From NCBI GenBank assembly GCA_012514555.1, contig JAAZAB010000282.1, positions 1 to 34,090 on the forward strand: DNA of 34,090 nt, written 5' to 3'. The DNA comes from Lentisphaerota bacterium (lineage in GTDB: Bacteria; Verrucomicrobiota; Kiritimatiellia; JAAZAB01). Position numbers and translations under genes: made by a program. Positions 15,844 to 25,815 of this stretch are shown here, piece by piece (the first letter of the stretch is position 1; each line of letters starts with the position of its first letter). Below the pieces are notes generated by a model. That model saw nothing but the letters and a program-made list of their open reading frames with translations, had not been told where the DNA came from and did not search any database.

Positions 15844-18113
15844 CAGATTCCTGGACACTCACGGAAACACCCTGCGCCTTCAACCGGAGGCTGGGAACGG
15901 ACGCCCTTTTCACGCTTGGCAACGGCTACATGGGCTGCCGCGGCTTCTTCGAGGAAGAGCAGGAAGGCGTGGAGGGACTGGGCGGCATTTACATGGCCGG
16001 CGTTTTCGGGAAAGGCGCCCTGAAGGCATGGAAGGGCATGCACCGGGAACTGGTCAACACCCCGAACGTATTCTGGCTGTCAATAAAGGTTGATGGCGAA
16101 AGCGTTCTGGTCCGCCCTCGCAGGATCTCGGGTTATCTCCGGACCCTTGACATGCGCGGGGGAACCATGGCCCGATCCTTTACATGGAAGGGCTCGAGAG
16201 GAGCGCGAATCCGCCTTGAATTCGAGCGATTCGTGAGCGCGGCCAACCTGCATCTTGCCGGACAGCGCCTGCGCATCACGCCCCTTGACGGCCCGGCGCG
16301 AATCGAGGTTGCCGCCGGGATCGATGCGTCCGTCAGGCAGCACAACATGGAGACAACTCTGCCGCTCCCCATCCAGCCGGGCCGACAGCATCTCGAAACC
16401 CGGTTCAGCCGTGACGGCATGATCGAAACCAGGGTGGCCACGCTGCCGCGCGGAGTCCGAATAGCAGAGGGCCAGGAGGTGCGGATGCTGGGGCCGAAGG
16501 GGCCGGTTGCCGGGAAGCCCGTTGCTTTCCCCGGCCGGGCGGCGGAGCGGTTTGTTTTCACATGCCCTCGGAATGCTACTGCCCGGATGAGCAAGCTGGT
16601 TCATTTCTTCACTTCCCGCGATGGAAATGCCATGGCGCTGCTGCGGAAAAGCATGAAAAAAGGAATGGATTATGACTCACTGCTCTCCGCGCACCGCCGG
16701 GCATGGGCTTCCAGGTGGAAGATGGCGGACATCGAAATTGAAGGGGCGCCTGACGACCAGCGCGCCCTGCGGTTCAACCTGTTCCAGCTTATGCAGGCCT
16801 GCCCCGAGCACGACTCTCGGGTCAGCCTCGGCGCGCGCGGGCTGAGCGGCGAAATGCACGAGGGCTCGGTGTTCTGGGACAACGAGATTTTCAAGCTGCC
16901 CTTCTTCACTTTCACCCGGCCCAACGCAACAAGGTCCATGCTGCGCTTCCGCCACCGCACCCTGCCGGAAGCCCGCCGCCACGCGCGGGACCTCTGGTTC
17001 GAAGGCGCGATGTACGCTTGGAAGTCCGGCGACGACGGCGTCGAAGAAACGGAAATGGGCGTAGGCGCCTATTACGCGATCCACATCGTGGCGGATATCG
17101 CCTACGCCCTGCGGCAATACTGGGAGGCGACAGGCGACGACGATTTCATGGCGCGATACGGCGCGGAAATCCTGGTCGAGACGGCGCGGTTCTGGCAGAG
17201 CCGCATTTATTACGACCCGATCCGCAAGACGCACAACATCCTGGCCGTGCGCGGGCCCAACGAATACGACGTGATCGTCAACAACAACTGCTACACCAAC
17301 ATGATGGCGCGGGAAAACATCCGCTATGCCCTTGAAGCCATGGTGCTCATGAAGAAGCGTTATCCCGCGGCCTGGCGCAGGCTGTCAGTCCGCCTGAAGT
17401 TGGACGCCAGAGAGCCCGCCGCATGGAGGCGGAGCGCGCGCGGGCTCCTGATTTGCCGGGACCGCAAGGGCGGCCTTTATCTTGAGGACGACATGTACCT
17501 GCACAGGGCGCCTTTTGACATGAAGCGCGGCAAGACTGACGGGCGGCGGGTAATAGACGGCAACCTGCCCTACGAGGCGATGGCGCATTACCAGATCACA
17601 AAGCAGTCGGACGTGATCACAATGATGAACCTCCTGCCGTGGATGTTCACGACAGGCCAGATGCGCGCGGCCTACGCATTCTACGAGCCGAAGACCGTGC
17701 ATGACAGCTCGCTGAGCTATGCCCCGCACGCGGTCATGGCGGCGCGCCTGGGCATGAAGAGAGAGGCATACCGCTACTTCCGCGACTGCGCCTACCTCGA
17801 CATCGCCGACATCCAGCTCAACACCATCAGCGGCCTGCACTTTGCCAACCTCGGCGGCACCTGGCAGGCCGTGATACAGGGTTTTGCCGGCCTGTATCAG
17901 CATGGAAACATTCTGCGCCTGGCGCCGCATCTTCCGCGGGCCTGGAAGGCGCTGCGCTTCCGCGTATGTTACAGGGGCGCGATTTTGCGCGTGGAAATGC
18001 GCGGGCACAAGACCGCAGTAACGCTGGAACGGCCCGGGGCTGAGCCCTCGGTTCTCATGATCGGCGGGCGGCGTATCAGGCTGAGCCGAAAAGGCGAATC
18101 AGCCACGGCTTGA
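15840..18113 (+). CDS. Glycoside hydrolase family 65 protein (probable alpha-glucobiose phosphorylase)
   Basis: TLGNGYMGCRGFFEE near the N-term; GSVFWDNEIFKLPFFTFTRPNATRSMLRFRHRTLPEARRHA; VRGPNEYDVIVNNNCYTNMMARENIRYAL (catalytic Glu region); DSSLSYAPHAVMAARLGM. Start overlaps the pgmB-like stop (ATGA). Confidence 0.9.
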   Translation: MTDSWTLTETPCAFNRRLGTDALFTLGNGYMGCRGFFEEEQEGVEGLGGIYMAGVFGKGALKAWKGMHRELVNTPNVFWLSIKVDGESVLVRPRRISGYLRTLDMRGGTMARSFTWKGSRGARIRLEFERFVSAANLHLAGQRLRITPLDGPARIEVAAGIDASVRQHNMETTLPLPIQPGRQHLETRFSRDGMIETRVATLPRGVRIAEGQEVRMLGPKGPVAGKPVAFPGRAAERFVFTCPRNATARMSKLVHFFTSRDGNAMALLRKSMKKGMDYDSLLSAHRRAWASRWKMADIEIEGAPDDQRALRFNLFQLMQACPEHDSRVSLGARGLSGEMHEGSVFWDNEIFKLPFFTFTRPNATRSMLRFRHRTLPEARRHARDLWFEGAMYAWKSGDDGVEETEMGVGAYYAIHIVADIAYALRQYWEATGDDDFMARYGAEILVETARFWQSRIYYDPIRKTHNILAVRGPNEYDVIVNNNCYTNMMARENIRYALEAMVLMKKRYPAAWRRLSVRLKLDAREPAAWRRSARGLLICRDRKGGLYLEDDMYLHRAPFDMKRGKTDGRRVIDGNLPYEAMAHYQITKQSDVITMMNLLPWMFTTGQMRAAYAFYEPKTVHDSSLSYAPHAVMAARLGMKREAYRYFRDCAYLDIADIQLNTISGLHFANLGGTWQAVIQGFAGLYQHGNILRLAPHLPRAWKALRFRVCYRGAILRVEMRGHKTAVTLERPGAEPSVLMIGGRRIRLSRKGESATA

Positions 18114-18246
18114 GGCCCGCGCATGCCTTCTTCTTTCGATCCCGATAGCGATTTCGATATCCCAAGGCGCTCCCCCTCCTTGACAATTATCGCTACGGTC
18201 AGGCCACGGTCCAGGCGCTCAACGGTTCGCCCCCCGTGTGAGAGGA

Positions 18247-18329
18247 TGCCGGAGGAGGGAGTTGAACCCACACGGTGTTGCCACCGCTGGATTTTGAGTC
18301 CAGTGCGTCTGCCATTTCGCCACTCCGGC
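18247..18329 (-). tRNA. tRNA-Leu(CAA)
   Basis: Minus strand GCCGGAGTGGCGAAATGGCAGACGCACTGGACTCAAAATCCAGCGGTGGCAACACCGTGTGGGTTCAACTCCCTCCTCCGGCA; CTGGA-CTCAAAA-TCCAG anticodon arm, long variable arm, paired acceptor. Confidence 0.95.
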
Positions 18330-18401
18330 CTTCAGTGATGGAAACGCGCGTTATCCTAGGGCCTCCCCTGCGCCATGGCAAGGGGATTCTCAGATTAGGG
18401 T

Positions 18402-18872
18402 TTATTCCCGCGGGAAAAAATCGCCGAGCCTCGGCTTGAAGCGGGCCTCGACGCGCCTGTCCGCCCGGCCGCGCAAGCCCGCAATTGATTCCATCATCAG
18501 ATCGCGAAAAACTGCAACGCCCATGCTTTCCGCGCCGGCCGCGGCGGCGGCGTCGCGCACAACGCGGTCCGAACTCACCACCACGGCGGCGTCCGGAGAT
18601 TCCGCGGCGAGCAGCATCTGGTGAATCAGCGCGTCGGCTGATTTATTTGCCGGGGAATACCTGACATCCACCGCGGACGGCTCATCGCCGGCGCCGCCGT
18701 CCCCTGCGCCGTCAAAAACAACGGTGATGCGGGAAGCCAGTTCGCCCACAAGCGAATCGAGCCGGCTGACAAGGTCCCGCCGCGACTGCTCCATGCTCCG
18801 GCCTTGAACGGCCAGTCCGCTGTGCACCCGCCCCAGGAAGTTGTAGCCGTCAATGATTATCCATTTTTTCAC
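18402..18872 (-). CDS. YacP-like NYN domain protein (putative RNase)
   Basis: MKKWIIIDGYNFLGRVHSG, ITVVFDGAGDGG, VVVSSDRVVRDAAAAAGAESMG match the NYN/YacP fold. Confidence 0.83.
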   Translation of the reverse strand: MKKWIIIDGYNFLGRVHSGLAVQGRSMEQSRRDLVSRLDSLVGELASRITVVFDGAGDGGAGDEPSAVDVRYSPANKSADALIHQMLLAAESPDAAVVVSSDRVVRDAAAAAGAESMGVAVFRDLMMESIAGLRGRADRRVEARFKPRLGDFFPRE

Positions 18873-18922
18873 ATTTTATTTTTGCCTTGAGCCGCAATTG
18901 TGATAGCTTTATGCGTCTTTTC

Positions 18923-18997
18923 GCTCCCATCGTCTATCGGTCAGGACACCAGGTTTTCATCCTGGGAAGCGGAGTTCGACTCTCCGTGGGAGCGCCA
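18923..18997 (+). tRNA. tRNA-Glu(UUC), CCA encoded
   Basis: GCTCCCATCGTCTATCGGTCAGGACACCAGGTTTTCATCCTGGGAAGCGGAGTTCGACTCTCCGTGGGAGCGCCA; CCAGG-TTTTCAT-CCTGG anticodon arm, acceptor GCTCCCA/TGGGAGC. Confidence 0.96.
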
Positions 18998-19438
18998 CTC
19001 CTTCACGGCCCCGGCATTCACCCTGAAAGCCAGCCGCAGCACAACGTTCGGGCCCAGGCGCTGACGCATGCCCGACAGCATGGAGCGGCTGTGCATGCGC
19101 GAGAGTTCGTTCAGCCAGGCGGACGAATCCACTTCGACGGTCAGCACGCCCTGGCGCAGCGGGCCCGGAACGGCATGCGCCGCGGCCTCCGCGCCGACCG
19201 CGGCAAGCCATTCGGAAACCACTCGCGCGCGAAGGCGGACTTCCGGCGATTCGAGCCTTGTCCTAACGAGGTTCATCACGTCGTCGGCGATAAGGCGCGC
19301 GTCGCCATCGCAGGGCGCCTCGGCCGCGTCAAGCCGGCACCGCTCGCGCCTGACTTCCCACTGAACCCTGTCCATCTGGCGCCGCTTCGGGCGGCGCTCA
19401 GGGAGGCCGTTCTCAAAGTCCGAACTCGTTTCGCCCAT
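18941..19438 (-). CDS. DUF721 / DciA-like protein
   Basis: VRARVVSEWLAAVGAEAAAHAVPGPLRQGVLTVEVDSSAWLNELSRMHSRSMLSGMRQRLGPNVVLRLAFRV resembles DUF721/DciA (W..VG..A.H..P...R.G.L.V.V.SS.W..EL). Probable start ATG 19438; the last codons lie antisense to tRNA-Glu. Confidence 0.75.
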   Translation of the reverse strand: MGETSSDFENGLPERRPKRRQMDRVQWEVRRERCRLDAAEAPCDGDARLIADDVMNLVRTRLESPEVRLRARVVSEWLAAVGAEAAAHAVPGPLRQGVLTVEVDSSAWLNELSRMHSRSMLSGMRQRLGPNVVLRLAFRVNAGAVKEWRSHGESNSASQDENLVS

Positions 19439-19548
19439 AAAACACCGCGGTGCAAGAAGCCGGGCGGATATGCGCCCGTAAAACATCGCTCCAGGGCGGC
19501 ATTGTAGCACAAGCCGGGAAAAGGAAAGCCGAAATATCCGCCCAAGCT

Positions 19549-21294
19549 TCAAGCGTCGCGGGACTGGATGTCGTACAGACGCTTGTAGACTCCGCCGGCC
19601 GCGAGGAGTTCGGCATGCGGCCCGCTCTCGACGATGCGGCCCTTGTCGAGAACAAGGATGCGGTCGCACCGGATGATCGTCGAAAGCCGGTGCGCGATGA
19701 CAAACACGGCGCGGCCGCGCATCAATTCCATGAGCGCGTCCTGCACCAGCTTTTCCGACTCCGCATCGAGCGAGCTGGTGGCCTCGTCGAGTATGAGGAT
19801 CGGGGCGTTGCGCAGGAGGGCACGGGCAATGGCAATGCGCTGCCTCTGCCCGCCCGAGAGGCGAACCCCGCGCTCGCTTACGTTCGTCTCGTAGCCTTTC
19901 GGCAGTTCGCTGATGAAACCGTCTGCGTTGGCGCGGCGCGCGGCCTCCAGGATGTCGTCGCGCGATGCATCCGGGCGGCCGTAGGCTATGTTATTGGCCA
20001 CGGTGTCGTTGAACAGGAACGTTTCCTGGGTCACCATGGCCATCCGGGCGCGAAGGCTCGCCAGCGTGAAGCGCCGGATATCCGAGCCGTTCAGGAGTAT
20101 CCGCCCGGAAGAGACGTCGTAGAAGCGCGGAATCATGTTGACCAGGGTGGACTTGCCGGCGCCGGAACTGCCGACCAGCGCCACGCTCTCACCCATGCGC
20201 ACGTTGAAGGAAATATCCGCAAGCACCGGCTCCCGCTCATACGCGAACGCGACGCGATCGAAAGCGATATCGCTCACGGCCTCCTTGAACTCCACGGCGC
20301 CGGCGGCATCGGTCACGCCCATGGGCGTGTCGAGCAGCTCGAACACGCGGTCCGCCGAGGCCGACGCCTGCTGGATGTGCACGTGAATCTTGCTCAATTT
20401 CTTGACGGGCTCGTACAGCGTGAGCATGGCCACGGCGAACATGATGAAATGAGCGGCGGGCATCCTGGCCCAATGCGCGTAAAAAAGGACGGGCAGGAGC
20501 CCCAGCACGGAGATCACCACGATGATCGGCTCGATGCTCGCCTTGGCCCGGACCACCCGGACGATGCGGCTGAAGAAGCGGCGGCACTGCGCGCCAAACC
20601 GCCGGCACTCGTGTTCCTCCATGCCGAAGGCGCGCACAATCCGCATGCCCACCACGGATTCCTGCAGTATGCTCGACAGGTCCGCCAGCCGCTCCTGGCC
20701 CTCGCGCGCATGGCGCCGCACCCGGCGGCCGAAAATTGCTATTGGTATGATACAGACGGGAAAGAGCGCCAGGCTGCCAAGGGCCAGGCGCCAGTCCAGG
20801 CTCACAACGAAAAACACCGATCCGAGAAAAGCAAAAGGCTGCTTCATGAGGTCGCCGAGCACCGTCGCGACAGCCCTCTCGATCATTGTCGTGTCGTTCA
20901 GCGTCCGCGACATGAGCTCGCCGGTCCTGCTACTGGTGAAAAAGCCCACCGAAAACCGCTGCAGCCGGCTGAAAGTTTCGATGCGCAGGTCCATGACCAC
21001 TCGCTGGCCGACCCACTCCACCAGGTATTCGCCGAGGAACTGCGCAAAGCTGCGCACGAAAGCGAACACGGGCAGGAGGACGGCGGTAGCCAGCACCACG
21101 CGCAGGTTTGAAAGGTCGAAAACGCGATCGAGCGTTTTTGTGGCGCTGGTCAGCAGCGCATAGGTGCCGGCGCCGAAAACGGCGCCGAAAACCGTTCCGA
21201 CGATCAGCCGCGACATGTACGGCCGGGTGTACGCGATGAGCCGCCGGTACGTGGCCCAGGCGCGCCCGTGGCGAATATGACGAGTGTCGTTCAT
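19549..21294 (-). CDS. ABC transporter, transmembrane + ATPase fusion, MsbA-like
   Basis: ALVGSSGAGKSTLVNMIPRFYD (Walker A), VRLSGGQRQRIAIARALLRNAPILILDEATSSLD (signature/Walker B), VIAHRLSTI; N-terminal exporter TM domain. Confidence 0.92.
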   Translation of the reverse strand: MNDTRHIRHGRAWATYRRLIAYTRPYMSRLIVGTVFGAVFGAGTYALLTSATKTLDRVFDLSNLRVVLATAVLLPVFAFVRSFAQFLGEYLVEWVGQRVVMDLRIETFSRLQRFSVGFFTSSRTGELMSRTLNDTTMIERAVATVLGDLMKQPFAFLGSVFFVVSLDWRLALGSLALFPVCIIPIAIFGRRVRRHAREGQERLADLSSILQESVVGMRIVRAFGMEEHECRRFGAQCRRFFSRIVRVVRAKASIEPIIVVISVLGLLPVLFYAHWARMPAAHFIMFAVAMLTLYEPVKKLSKIHVHIQQASASADRVFELLDTPMGVTDAAGAVEFKEAVSDIAFDRVAFAYEREPVLADISFNVRMGESVALVGSSGAGKSTLVNMIPRFYDVSSGRILLNGSDIRRFTLASLRARMAMVTQETFLFNDTVANNIAYGRPDASRDDILEAARRANADGFISELPKGYETNVSERGVRLSGGQRQRIAIARALLRNAPILILDEATSSLDAESEKLVQDALMELMRGRAVFVIAHRLSTIIRCDRILVLDKGRIVESGPHAELLAAGGVYKRLYDIQSRDA

Positions 21295-22211
21295 CAGGCC
21301 CCGGTCAGGAATCGGGTCGCTTCCAGCGCGGCCATGCAGCCCGAGCCGGCCGCCGTCACCGCCTGGCGATAGACAGGGTCCTGCACGTCCCCGGCTGCGA
21401 ACACACCCTCTACGCTGGTTCGCGAATTCCTCGCCAGCAGGTAGCCGCGCTCGTCCATTTCCAGCTGCCCCTTGAAAACAGCGGTATTGGGCCTGTGCCC
21501 GACCGCCATGAACAGGCCGGAAACGGGCAGGACGGAAAGCGAGCCCGTCCTAACGTCGCGAAGGCGCACGCCGGTCACCTCGTTTTTCTCAACGTCGAAC
21601 ACCTCGTCCACCACGCTGTTCCACCGCACCTCGATTTTGGGATCGGCCAGGACGCGCTCCGCCATGATCCGCGAGGCGCGGAAGGCGTCGCGCCGGTGTA
21701 TGACCACAACCTTCGAGGCGAAGCGCGTCAGGAACAGGGCGTCCTCCATCGCCGTGTCCCCGCCCCCCACCACAGCAACCGGGACGTTGCGGTACAGGGC
21801 GCCGTCGCAGGTGGCGCAGCCGCTCACGCCGCGGCCGATCAGCCTTCGTTCCGATTCCAGCCCGAGGTACCGGGCCGAGGCGCCCGTGCAGACGATGAGC
21901 GCGCGCGTTTCGATCCTGCTTCCGCTCTCAAGGGTGACGGCCAGCGGGCGGCCCCGCAAATCGGCGCCGGCCGCCTCGCCGGGCAGGAACCGGGCGCCAA
22001 AGCGCTCCGCCTGCGAGCGCATCCGGTCCATCAGCGACGGTCCGTCAATGCCGTCCGGAAATCCGGGAAAGTTCTCTACTCCGTTCGTAGTGGTGAGCTG
22101 GCCGCCCGGCTGCGGCCCCTCGACCAACGCAGGGTTGAACCCCGCGCGCGCCAGGTAGAGGGCCGCGGTGTACCCCGCCGGCCCGGATCCGAGTATGAGG
22201 ACTGATTCCAT
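21294..22211 (-). CDS. trxB: Thioredoxin-disulfide reductase
   Basis: [25 protein letters not shown] (FAD), [14 protein letters not shown] (CATC active site), [15 protein letters not shown] (NADPH), [26 protein letters not shown] stop overlaps the msbA-like ATG (TGATG). Confidence 0.95.
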   Translation of the reverse strand: MESVLILGSGPAGYTAALYLARAGFNPALVEGPQPGGQLTTTNGVENFPGFPDGIDGPSLMDRMRSQAERFGARFLPGEAAGADLRGRPLAVTLESGSRIETRALIVCTGASARYLGLESERRLIGRGVSGCATCDGALYRNVPVAVVGGGDTAMEDALFLTRFASKVVVIHRRDAFRASRIMAERVLADPKIEVRWNSVVDEVFDVEKNEVTGVRLRDVRTGSLSVLPVSGLFMAVGHRPNTAVFKGQLEMDERGYLLARNSRTSVEGVFAAGDVQDPVYRQAVTAAGSGCMAALEATRFLTGA

Positions 22212-22310
22212 AAACGCCGCCTTTCCGGAAAACAAAGTGTATTCTTGACACAAAACCGCGCTTGATTCAAATTGCTTTTTCGTGTTTCAACAAAAAAACC
22301 GGAGCGACAA

Positions 22311-22706
22311 ATGGCCAATCCCGACATGCTGAAGGAAATTTTCCGCCTCCAAGCCGACCTCAACCTCCGCATCGGCGTGGACACCGCCAACATGCCCGCC
22401 GAAAAAAAGACCGAATGGATTCTCAATTACTGCCGCGCGCTCTCCCAGGAAACGGCGGAGCTGACCGACAGCGTTCCGTGGAAATGGTGGGCAAAATACC
22501 AGACGTTCGACAAGCAGAACGCGCGAGTCGAAGTCGTGGACCTTTTCCACTTCCTGGTATCGCTGGCCCAGGTTCTCGACATGACGGCCGATGACGTCTA
22601 CCAGGCATATGTTCAAAAGAACAAGGTCAACATCAAGCGCCAGGACGACGGATACACCGCCAAGAACGCGGACGACAGCAAGCACATCGGCGCGGACAAG
22701 GAGTGA
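22311..22706 (+). CDS. Dimeric (all-alpha, MazG-superfamily) dUTPase-like protein
   Basis: SQETAELTDSVPWKWWAKYQTFDKQNARVEVVDLFHFLVSLAQVLDMTADDVYQAYVQKNKVNIKRQDDGY matches dimeric dUTPase motifs. Confidence 0.77.
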   Translation: MANPDMLKEIFRLQADLNLRIGVDTANMPAEKKTEWILNYCRALSQETAELTDSVPWKWWAKYQTFDKQNARVEVVDLFHFLVSLAQVLDMTADDVYQAYVQKNKVNIKRQDDGYTAKNADDSKHIGADKE

Positions 22707-22724
22707 GCCTGGAAAGAGCAATCT

Positions 22725-22785
22725 AATATCCAATATCCAACAAGGAACTCCCAATATTCATCGGATTCCCCGGGTATTGGATATT
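22725..22785. repeat. Intergenic AATATCCAATA inverted repeat element
   Basis: AATATCCAATA (22725-22735) and its exact reverse complement TATTGGATATT (22775-22785) in a non-coding gap between convergent genes. Confidence 0.7.
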
Positions 22786-22811
22786 CCGCGTCGGCTGTTA
22801 ATCCTCGCCGG

Positions 22812-22830
22812 CGCGCCGCACAGCGGCGCG
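22812..22830. terminator. Short GC hairpin between convergent dUTPase and GspE/PilB genes; possible factor-independent stop or repeat component
   Basis: CGCGCCGC-ACA-GCGGCGCG perfect 8-bp stem; no T-run. Confidence 0.35.
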
Positions 22831-22940
22831 GCTACACAGATTGCTTGTAATCCACCAGCCAACAGCGCAACGGCCGCGGCATTCCGGGCGGACTCCCAGC
22901 CGCGCCCCTCCCGGCATTGGGCCTGTGACTCCGGCCGGAA

Positions 22941-24656
22941 TCAGGTGTATCGCAGGATTTCCTCGGCCGTTGTAAGGCCTTCCAGCACTGCGTCTATGCC
23001 GTCCTCGCGCAGCACGCGCATCCCGTTCTCTATGGCCTTTTGCTGGATTTCCATTGTCGGCCGCCGGTCGTTGATCATCCGCCGGATATCGTTCGTGATC
23101 GGAAGGAATTCGTATATGCCCTTCCTGCCCTTGTAGCCTATCTGGTGGCAGACGGAACAGCCCTTGTTCGAATAGAACGGCTTGCCACCGAGCCGGTCCT
23201 TCGACAGGTTCACCCTCTCCAGCATTTCAGCGTCTGGCTCGTACGGCTGCCGGCAGGCGGTGCAAAGCTTGCGCACAAGGCGCTGGGCCAGCACGCTTTC
23301 CAGCGTGGAGGAAATGAGGAACGGTTCAATGCCCATGTCGATCAGCCTGGTAATTGCGCCCGCCGCGTCGTTCGTGTGCAGCGTGGAAAACACCAGGTGG
23401 CCCGTCAGGGAAGCCTGGATGGCCAGCGTCGCGCTTTCCTTGTCGCGGATTTCCCCAAGCATGATTATGTCGGGGTCCTGGCGCAGAAAAGCGCGAAGTA
23501 CGCTTTGAAAAGTCACTTCGATAGCCTCGTTGACCTGCACCTGGATGAGGCCCTCGACGTCATATTCGACCGGATCCTCGACGGTGAGAATCTTGGACTC
23601 CACGCTGTTGATGCGTTTCAGCGCGGAATAAAGCGTCGTGGTCTTGCCGGAGCCCGTCGGGCCGGTCACCACAATGATGCCGTTCGGCTTCAGAATATCC
23701 ATGGTGAAGCGGTCGAGGATATCCTGCGACATTCCGAGGTTCTCGATCTCCAGCGCGACCACGTCCTGGTCGAGAATGCGCAGCACGACGCTTTCGCCGA
23801 ACTGGGTCGGAAGGGTGGATACGCGGAAGTCCACGTGCCGGCCGGCATATATCATCTGAACGCGCCCGTCCTGGGGAAAACGCCGCTCCGCGATGTTAAG
23901 GTTCGACATCACTTTGAGCCGCGAAATCACCGGCAGCGCCAGGCTGTGCGGAGGGGGCTGCAGCTCGTACAGCGCGCCGTCCACGCGGTACCTGATCTTG
24001 AACTCCTTTTCGAAGGGCTCGAAGTGAATGTCAGATGCGCCCTCCTGAACCGCCTGGTACAGCACGAGGTGCACGAAGCGGATGACGGGCGTCGCGTTTG
24101 CCATCTCCATCAGCGCGTCAGCAGCCTCCTCGCTCCCCTTTTCAACCATCGTGACAACCCCGCCGCGCTCGATCTCGGATTCGAGCTCCGTGAGCATGTG
24201 GCCGACGGAATCCCCCTCGTCTCCGAAGCTGCGGGCGATTATCATCTTCACGCTTTCCTCGCGGGCCAGGACAAGCGTCACGTCACGCGTGAGCACGAAG
24301 CGGATTTCGTCTATCGTCTCCGGCGTCAGAAACTGGGCCGAGGCCAGGGTTATCGAGGTTGGCCCGATTTCCACGGGAATGACGTCGTACATCCGCGCCA
24401 CCGTGGCCGGAATACTCTTGACGACCTCTGGCGGAATCTCCATCTGGGCCAGGTCAACGACGATCGTCCCGAGCTGGTTGGCGATCATCACCAGTAAGTC
24501 GTCCTCGTTCACGATGCCGCCGTCAATGACGATGTCGCGCAGGGGATGCCCCGTGCGCGTGTGCTCCTCCACGACATCCTCAAGCTGCGCTTCGTTGAGC
24601 AGGCCGTTTTCCACCAGGAGGGTGATCAGCGGATCTGTTTTGACGGCGTCTTCCAT
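22941..24656 (-). CDS. GspE/PilB-type secretion/pilus assembly ATPase (paralog 1)
   Basis: [98 protein letters not shown]-terminal CTAC...CSVC zinc motif; MshEN-like N-term. Confidence 0.93.
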   Translation of the reverse strand: MEDAVKTDPLITLLVENGLLNEAQLEDVVEEHTRTGHPLRDIVIDGGIVNEDDLLVMIANQLGTIVVDLAQMEIPPEVVKSIPATVARMYDVIPVEIGPTSITLASAQFLTPETIDEIRFVLTRDVTLVLAREESVKMIIARSFGDEGDSVGHMLTELESEIERGGVVTMVEKGSEEAADALMEMANATPVIRFVHLVLYQAVQEGASDIHFEPFEKEFKIRYRVDGALYELQPPPHSLALPVISRLKVMSNLNIAERRFPQDGRVQMIYAGRHVDFRVSTLPTQFGESVVLRILDQDVVALEIENLGMSQDILDRFTMDILKPNGIIVVTGPTGSGKTTTLYSALKRINSVESKILTVEDPVEYDVEGLIQVQVNEAIEVTFQSVLRAFLRQDPDIIMLGEIRDKESATLAIQASLTGHLVFSTLHTNDAAGAITRLIDMGIEPFLISSTLESVLAQRLVRKLCTACRQPYEPDAEMLERVNLSKDRLGGKPFYSNKGCSVCHQIGYKGRKGIYEFLPITNDIRRMINDRRPTMEIQQKAIENGMRVLREDGIDAVLEGLTTAEEILRYT

Positions 24657-24700
24657 GTCTGCTTCCTCTGAGCCGGTGTCGCGCCGTAACGCGAAACCCG

Positions 24701-25798
<1,098 letters not shown>

Positions 25799-25815
25799 CG
25801 TCTCTCCTTGTTAGT

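Noticed and set aside
18123-18338. 71-aa plus ORF 18123-18338
   Set aside because: Overlaps antisense tRNA-Leu; no coding support.
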